NCBI GenBank assembly: GCA_036381495.1
Contig: DASVCS010000123.1
Span: 1-64,000 of the forward strand
Length of the DNA stretch: 64,000 nucleotides
Source: DASVCS01 sp036381495
GTDB taxonomy: Bacteria > Gemmatimonadota > Gemmatimonadetes > Longimicrobiales > RSA9
Reading direction: 5' to 3'
Every line of letters begins with the position of its first letter. The first letter of the stretch is position 1. The notes under the pieces are model-generated. The model was not told the DNA's origin, searched no databases, and saw only the letters and a list, made by a program, of their open reading frames with translations. The position numbers and the translations under genes were made by a program. Shown in pieces: positions 60,238-64,000 of this stretch.

Positions 60238-61416
60238 TCACGGCACGACGATCCGACCCACGAACACCTGTGGCGCGCCCTGCTCCCCCTCCACCGCCAC
60301 GTAGAGCCGTCCGTCCCGGATCACGGGGAGCGGCAGATCGAGCACCGGAACGGGCAACTCCACGGTGCCGAGGAACGAGCCCGAGGCGTCGAAGACGTCG
60401 AGTTCCGTACACGGCTCGAGGCCCGTGGCGCAGACCCAGAGCCGGCCCTCATCATCCGGGACGAACCAGCGGAGTGGGGAGATCACGGTGGGCCGCGCCT
60501 CGTCGGCGACCGTGCGCCCGAACCCCGATTCGATGCGCCGGGCGGCGGCCGCGACAGAGTCCTGTTGCGCGGCGGAAAGCGGCACGGGCTCGATCGCTCT
60601 CGAGACCACGACAGCCGTGTCGCCGTCCAGCCGAACGTTCGTGATCCTGTACTCCGACGAGAGCGCCTGCCACACGCCGCCCCTCGGATCCCACACCCGA
60701 AGCGCCCGCGGCGCAAACGGCATGGCGACGGACACGCCGCCGCCACCCAAATCCGTGATCGGCTCATCGATGTGGGGGATCGGGAACGTCGCCGTGACCT
60801 CCCCGTCGGCACCGACCCGGAGCATGCGGTCGACGAGATCCCCGCCCACGTGCTCGGTGGCCAGATCGTAGAAGCGGCCTTCGCGGTCGAAGCCGCCGAC
60901 CCAGGGACGCGTGTTTCTCTGCGCGGTGCGATGGAGGGTCCTCACCGCGCCATCGCTTCCCAATACCGTGTAGCGGTCGTTGCGTGAATCCACGATCCAG
61001 AGGTCGCCGCCCGGGCCGAGCGCCATGCCCACGACGTTCCGGAACTCGCCGGGGCCGGCGCCCTCACGGCCGACCGTGGTTCGATGCACGCCCGCGCCCG
61101 AGAACACGCGAAGCTCGTTCGCGAAACCGTCGAAGATCAGGATGTCGCCGTCGGAATCGACTTCGAGGGCATCGACCTTCCCCAGGACGTCGGGGCCGTC
61201 CCCGTCCAGCACCCCGATGCGGAGGACCTCCTCGATACGCCAGGACTGCCCTGCCTGCCACACCCCGGCGGCCGGATCGGAGCCCCGGGCGCCGCCGGAC
61301 GCGCGCCTGTCGGCCGAGACATCCGCCTCTTCGACGGGCGCACCGCCCTCACACGCGAGGGTCAGACAGGCGAGGAAGCCGAGAACGAGGCACCGGAAAG
61401 AACGCCGCTCGATCAT
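60238..61416 (-). CDS. 6-bladed beta-propeller lipoprotein
   Basis: A 392-residue lipoprotein. The start MIERRSFRCLVLGFLACLTLAC has AGGAGG upstream and a lipobox Cys. NHL/6-bladed propeller repeats follow: DALEVDSDGDILIFDGFANELRVFSGAG, GREGAGPGEFRNVVGMALGPGGDLWIVDSRNDRYTV, and DEGRLWVCATGLEPCTELDVFDASGSFLGTVELP near the end. It is of the type very common in Gemmatimonadota, with unknown ligand. The dead fragment at 24001-24180 comes from a relative. A promoter lies at 61586-61614. Confidence 0.85.
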   Translation of the reverse strand: MIERRSFRCLVLGFLACLTLACEGGAPVEEADVSADRRASGGARGSDPAAGVWQAGQSWRIEEVLRIGVLDGDGPDVLGKVDALEVDSDGDILIFDGFANELRVFSGAGVHRTTVGREGAGPGEFRNVVGMALGPGGDLWIVDSRNDRYTVLGSDGAVRTLHRTAQRNTRPWVGGFDREGRFYDLATEHVGGDLVDRMLRVGADGEVTATFPIPHIDEPITDLGGGGVSVAMPFAPRALRVWDPRGGVWQALSSEYRITNVRLDGDTAVVVSRAIEPVPLSAAQQDSVAAAARRIESGFGRTVADEARPTVISPLRWFVPDDEGRLWVCATGLEPCTELDVFDASGSFLGTVELPVPVLDLPLPVIRDGRLYVAVEGEQGAPQVFVGRIVVP

Positions 61417-61745
61417 GTGTCCTCCTGTGCGGATGCCGATGATCACCAGCGGGCCCACCGGTGCACGAGTTGCCTTGGACCCGGCAACCCCGCCGCACGC
61501 ACGATGGCGGCGTCGTGGGGGCCCACGCCACGCGCGCAGCCGATGGCCGCGCGGCTCCGCCCCCGCGGCCGAGTCGCTCGACTGCATGATGCCACGCCGA
61601 TCGATGGCTGTCAACTATTTGGATAGTAGCAAGCGGGGGTGATGGAGGTGTGCACCGGCTGGCCGATTGGCGCGGCCGACACTCACCGCGAGCGCCAGGG
61701 TCGCGGGCGGTAACTCCGGATCGGGTACGTGAACGGCGGGGCCTG
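61417..61745. other. Gap between the propeller and sigma-factor genes
   Basis: 329 bases without a gene. Apart from the promoter at 61586-61614 and an AT-rich TTTGGATAGTAGCAAGC stretch, nothing is recognised. Confidence 0.4.
61586..61614 (-). promoter_or_regulatory. Sigma-70 promoter of the propeller lipoprotein gene
   Basis: A perfect TTGACA, a 17-base spacer and CATCAT, about 170 bases before the start at 61416. Confidence 0.55.
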
Positions 61746-63092
61746 TCAACTTGATCGCGATGTCACGGCGCCGGGACCGCCCGCGTCGCCATGTGGGTCG
61801 ATGCCGTCGCATGCGGCGAGCACGGCGGCCCGCCGGCGCTGCAGGTAGCTGCGCACGCCTCGCTCGGTCGTGAGCGAGATCGCCTTCTCGTACGCCCGTC
61901 GCGCTTCGTCTACTCGCCCGGCTTCGGTGAGCAGGTGCGCCCGCGTCGCCCATGCCGGTTGGAACCGCTGGGCTGCCGTGTCGGAGATCCGATCGAGCGC
62001 CGCCAGTCCGGCCTCCGGCCCCTGCACGCGTTCCGTCGCCGCCGCGAAGGCGACGCGCGCCCCCAGCGTCGGGGCGATCGACACCAGGCCGGCGTAGAGG
62101 CGGTGCAGCGCGATCCAGTCCGTGCGGCCCGACGTCGCCCGCGCGCAGTGCACCGACTGAATCGCGGCCTCGAGCTGGAATCGTCCGATGCGGCCCAGTG
62201 CGCGGGCGCGGCGCAGGTACCCCTCGCCCTGCGCGATCAATGCCCGATTCCAGAGTGTGGGATCCTGCTCGTCGAGCGGCACGAATTCCTCCGGCGCGCC
62301 GCGGGCCGCCGCGCGCGCCAGGGACAGCGATATGAGCGCGGCGAGGCCGAAGGCCTCGGGCTCATCGCCGAGCGACTCGGCGAGCGTGACCGCGAGGTAT
62401 TGCGCCTCGGCGGCGAGGGATTCGTGTGGCGTGGGATCGGCTGCGTTCCGCCAGTCGATGGCGTACGCGCCGTAGATCGCCTCGAGCACGCTGTCCAGTC
62501 GTGCGGGCATCCGGGTTCGGTCCGGCACGACGAACGGGATGCGAGCGTCGCGGATGCGGCGCTTGGCACGCACGAGCCGCTGCGCCATCGTCGATGCCGG
62601 AACGGCGAACGCCCGCGCGATCTGCCGCGCCTCGAAGCCGAGCACGGCCTGCAACATGAGGGGAGCGCGAATGCCGGCGTCGATCGCCGGATGGGCGCAG
62701 ACGAAGAGGAGCGCGAGGCGCCGGTCGGGGATGGCGTCGGGGTCCAACTCGGCGATGACGGACGCGTGCTCGCGGACCGCGGGATCCTCGAGCGGCACCA
62801 CGGTCCGGTGGGCGGCGGACTTGAACACGTCCCGCTGCCGGTTGCGCGCCACGGTCAGCAGCCACGCCTCCGGGTTATCGGGAACGCCGGACTCCGGCCA
62901 TCGGCGCAGTGCCTGCGCGAACGCGTCGCCGAGGCAGTCCTGCGCGAGCTCGATGTCGCCGCTGGACGCGGCGAGAAGCGCGACCAGGCGGCCGTACGAG
63001 GCGCGGGCCACATGCTCGGCTCGCGCGCGGGCCGGCGCCGCGGCGCGGCCGGAGCCCTCCGCGTCGGCCCGCGCCTCGGCCCGTCCCGTCAC
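61746..63092 (-). CDS. ECF-type sigma factor with DUF6596/TPR-like C-terminus
   Basis: A 448-residue sigma factor of the YCII-associated group (SigJ/DUF6596 type). Sigma-2 is at about 20-90 (LVALLAASSGDIELAQDCLGDAFAQALRRWPE, NPEAWLLTVARNRQRDV), sigma-4 at about 125-180 (QAVLGFEARQIARAFAVPASTMAQRLVRAKRRI). A 250-residue helical C-terminal region follows (AALDRISDTAAQRFQPAWATRAHL). The GTG start at 63092 overlaps the stop of the YCII gene, so the two are coupled. The C-terminal domain probably regulates the sigma factor; targets are unknown. Confidence 0.88.
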   Translation of the reverse strand: MTGRAEARADAEGSGRAAAPARARAEHVARASYGRLVALLAASSGDIELAQDCLGDAFAQALRRWPESGVPDNPEAWLLTVARNRQRDVFKSAAHRTVVPLEDPAVREHASVIAELDPDAIPDRRLALLFVCAHPAIDAGIRAPLMLQAVLGFEARQIARAFAVPASTMAQRLVRAKRRIRDARIPFVVPDRTRMPARLDSVLEAIYGAYAIDWRNAADPTPHESLAAEAQYLAVTLAESLGDEPEAFGLAALISLSLARAAARGAPEEFVPLDEQDPTLWNRALIAQGEGYLRRARALGRIGRFQLEAAIQSVHCARATSGRTDWIALHRLYAGLVSIAPTLGARVAFAAATERVQGPEAGLAALDRISDTAAQRFQPAWATRAHLLTEAGRVDEARRAYEKAISLTTERGVRSYLQRRRAAVLAACDGIDPHGDAGGPGAVTSRSS

Positions 63093-63463
63093 GCCGGGAT
63101 CCACGCTCCGTCGACGAACCGCACCGCCGAGGGGCGGATCTCGACCGCCCCCCAATGCACCGACGGACACTTCTCGGCCCAGGCCAGCGCGGCATCCAGG
63201 TCCGGGACATCCAGCACGAAGGTGCCGCCGAGCTGCTCCTTCGTATCGGCGTACGGACCGTCCTGCACCTGCAAACTGCCATTCACGACGGCCACCGTCG
63301 TCGTGTTCGCCGACGGCTGGAGCACCTCGGCCGAGACGAGCACGCCGGCATCATCGAGCGCCTTGGCGTAGGCGTGGAACGCGGCCTGGCCCGCCTCCAT
63401 GGCCTCCTGCCCGAGCTCTTCCTCCGTCATCTCGGGGTAGTGGAGAAGGAGCGTGTAACGCAT
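63089..63463 (-). CDS. YCII-family (DGPF domain) protein
   Basis: A 124-residue YCII-related protein: MRYTLLLHYPEMTEEELGQE, GVLVSAEVLQPSANTTTV, DGPYADTKEQLGGTFVLDVPDLDAALAWAEKCP and GAVEIRP. The DGPF-like DGPYADTKE block is the family mark. These ferredoxin-fold proteins are regularly encoded just before this kind of sigma factor, as here, and may modulate it. Start fixed by GGAAGGA upstream of MRYTLL. Confidence 0.9.
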   Translation of the reverse strand: MRYTLLLHYPEMTEEELGQEAMEAGQAAFHAYAKALDDAGVLVSAEVLQPSANTTTVAVVNGSLQVQDGPYADTKEQLGGTFVLDVPDLDAALAWAEKCPSVHWGAVEIRPSAVRFVDGAWIPA

Positions 63464-63613
63464 GGTACATCCTTCCTGCAAAAGGGTCGTTCATGTCCTC
63501 ATGGGTATGACGACCGAGCCGGCGGCGAATCGACAGGTCCTGCGCCGGACCCGGGTCGGCCGGCCGCAACGCTCCGCCGGGATGTACGATGCATCGTGGA
63601 CGCGCCGGCCGCC

Positions 63614-63985
63614 TCAGACGTGCTGATCGACCAGGATCGGGTTCCCGTCGGGGTCCACGACCATGAAACTCCCAGGGCCCGTCGTGCTCTCATCGGCCTC
63701 GTTCACCAGCTCCACGCCCTGCGCCTTCAGTCGGCGCTGGATCTCGCGCACATCGGTGAAGCTGTCGAGCTTGTCGGCGTTCTGGTCCCAGCCGGGGTTG
63801 AACGTGAGTATGTTCCTGTCGAACATGCCCTGAAACAGGCCGATGACGTGATCCCCGTTCTTCAAGATCAGCCAGTTTTGCGATGGATCTCCCGCGAACG
63901 GTTCGAACCCGAGCTTCTCGTAGAATCGACGCGATGCCTCCAGGTCCTTGACGGCCAGGCTGATCGAAAACGCACCGAGTTCCAT
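63614..63985 (-). CDS. VOC-family (glyoxalase fold) protein
   Basis: A 123-residue single-domain VOC protein with two beta-alpha-beta-beta-beta units: MELGAFSISLAVKDLEASRRFYEKLGFEPF and GVELVNEADESTTGPGSFMVVDPDGNPILVDQHV. The metal-site type residues (His/Glu) are only partly conserved, so a dioxygenase or lyase role cannot be assigned. The Met at 63985 has GGAG upstream; a Met four codons earlier is also possible. It is upstream of the YCII/sigma pair on the same strand with a 150-base gap. Confidence 0.88.
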   Translation of the reverse strand: MELGAFSISLAVKDLEASRRFYEKLGFEPFAGDPSQNWLILKNGDHVIGLFQGMFDRNILTFNPGWDQNADKLDSFTDVREIQRRLKAQGVELVNEADESTTGPGSFMVVDPDGNPILVDQHV

Positions 63986-64000
63986 GTCGTGCTCCATCGT

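Overview
The window is about 70% GC and densely coded. It suggests a diderm, soil-type bacterium, most likely Gemmatimonadota or a near relative such as Acidobacteriota. The basis is the mix of genes rather than a marker gene: tandem ADOP-type FtsX permeases behind a PadR regulator, Ser/Thr kinase-TPR proteins paired with an ECF sigma factor, BIG2/PD40 lipoproteins, choice-of-anchor-Q beta-helix lipoproteins, a 6-bladed propeller lipoprotein and S9 peptidases. The taxon is an inference.

Layout. 1-4120: three tandem minus-strand paralogues (first one cut by the window edge) of secreted Ig-like plus TolB/PD40 lipoproteins, duplicated with their leaders. 4121-4919: a gene-free stretch of inverted and tandem repeats. 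4920-8465: a lower-GC AAA+ ATPase/subtilase pair of the IetAS defence type. 8673-12941: a permuted, fused aconitase/isopropylmalate dehydratase-family enzyme and an aldehyde dehydrogenase, separated by a 459-bp element bounded by 27-bp perfect inverted repeats. 13039-27213: an accessory region with a PqqD-like protein, an HprK-like kinase, two beta-helix lipoproteins, an ECF sigma/Ser-Thr kinase operon, a short peptide with an exact lasso-RiPP leader motif, two Uma2 nucleases and a nucleotidyltransferase fused to a lasso-B2-type transglutaminase. Four promoter-like sites of one form (GATGA-N20-CGTAT) lie in front of the beta-helix genes and the peptide, around the sigma operon.

27531-36572: S9 peptidase, CDP-glycerol-type polymer genes (tagF/tagB-like and tagD) with a strong terminator, a CHRD lipoprotein, two cupredoxin genes (one fused to a beta-barrel) and a large M6 metalloprotease. 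36829-42697: tRNA-Val(CAC), then PadR and two ADOP permeases. 43325-47457: threonine breakdown (SDR-type threonine dehydrogenase plus kbl), ytoQ and a bactofilin-like membrane protein. 47458-50819: convergent TonB genes among dispersed repeats and a dead AmpG-like transporter. 50820-63985: Tat-exported GH127 enzyme, a DUF4160/DUF2442 pair with a nonsense-broken first gene, cyclophilin, serine hydrolase, two frameshifted genes, a propeller lipoprotein, a YCII/ECF-sigma pair and a VOC protein.

The best candidates for something new are the dispersed RiPP-like gene set with its orphan precursor (13-27 kb) together with the shared promoter motif that may tie it to the ECF sigma/kinase operon. There are also two intergenic repeat families and at least five recognisable decaying genes.
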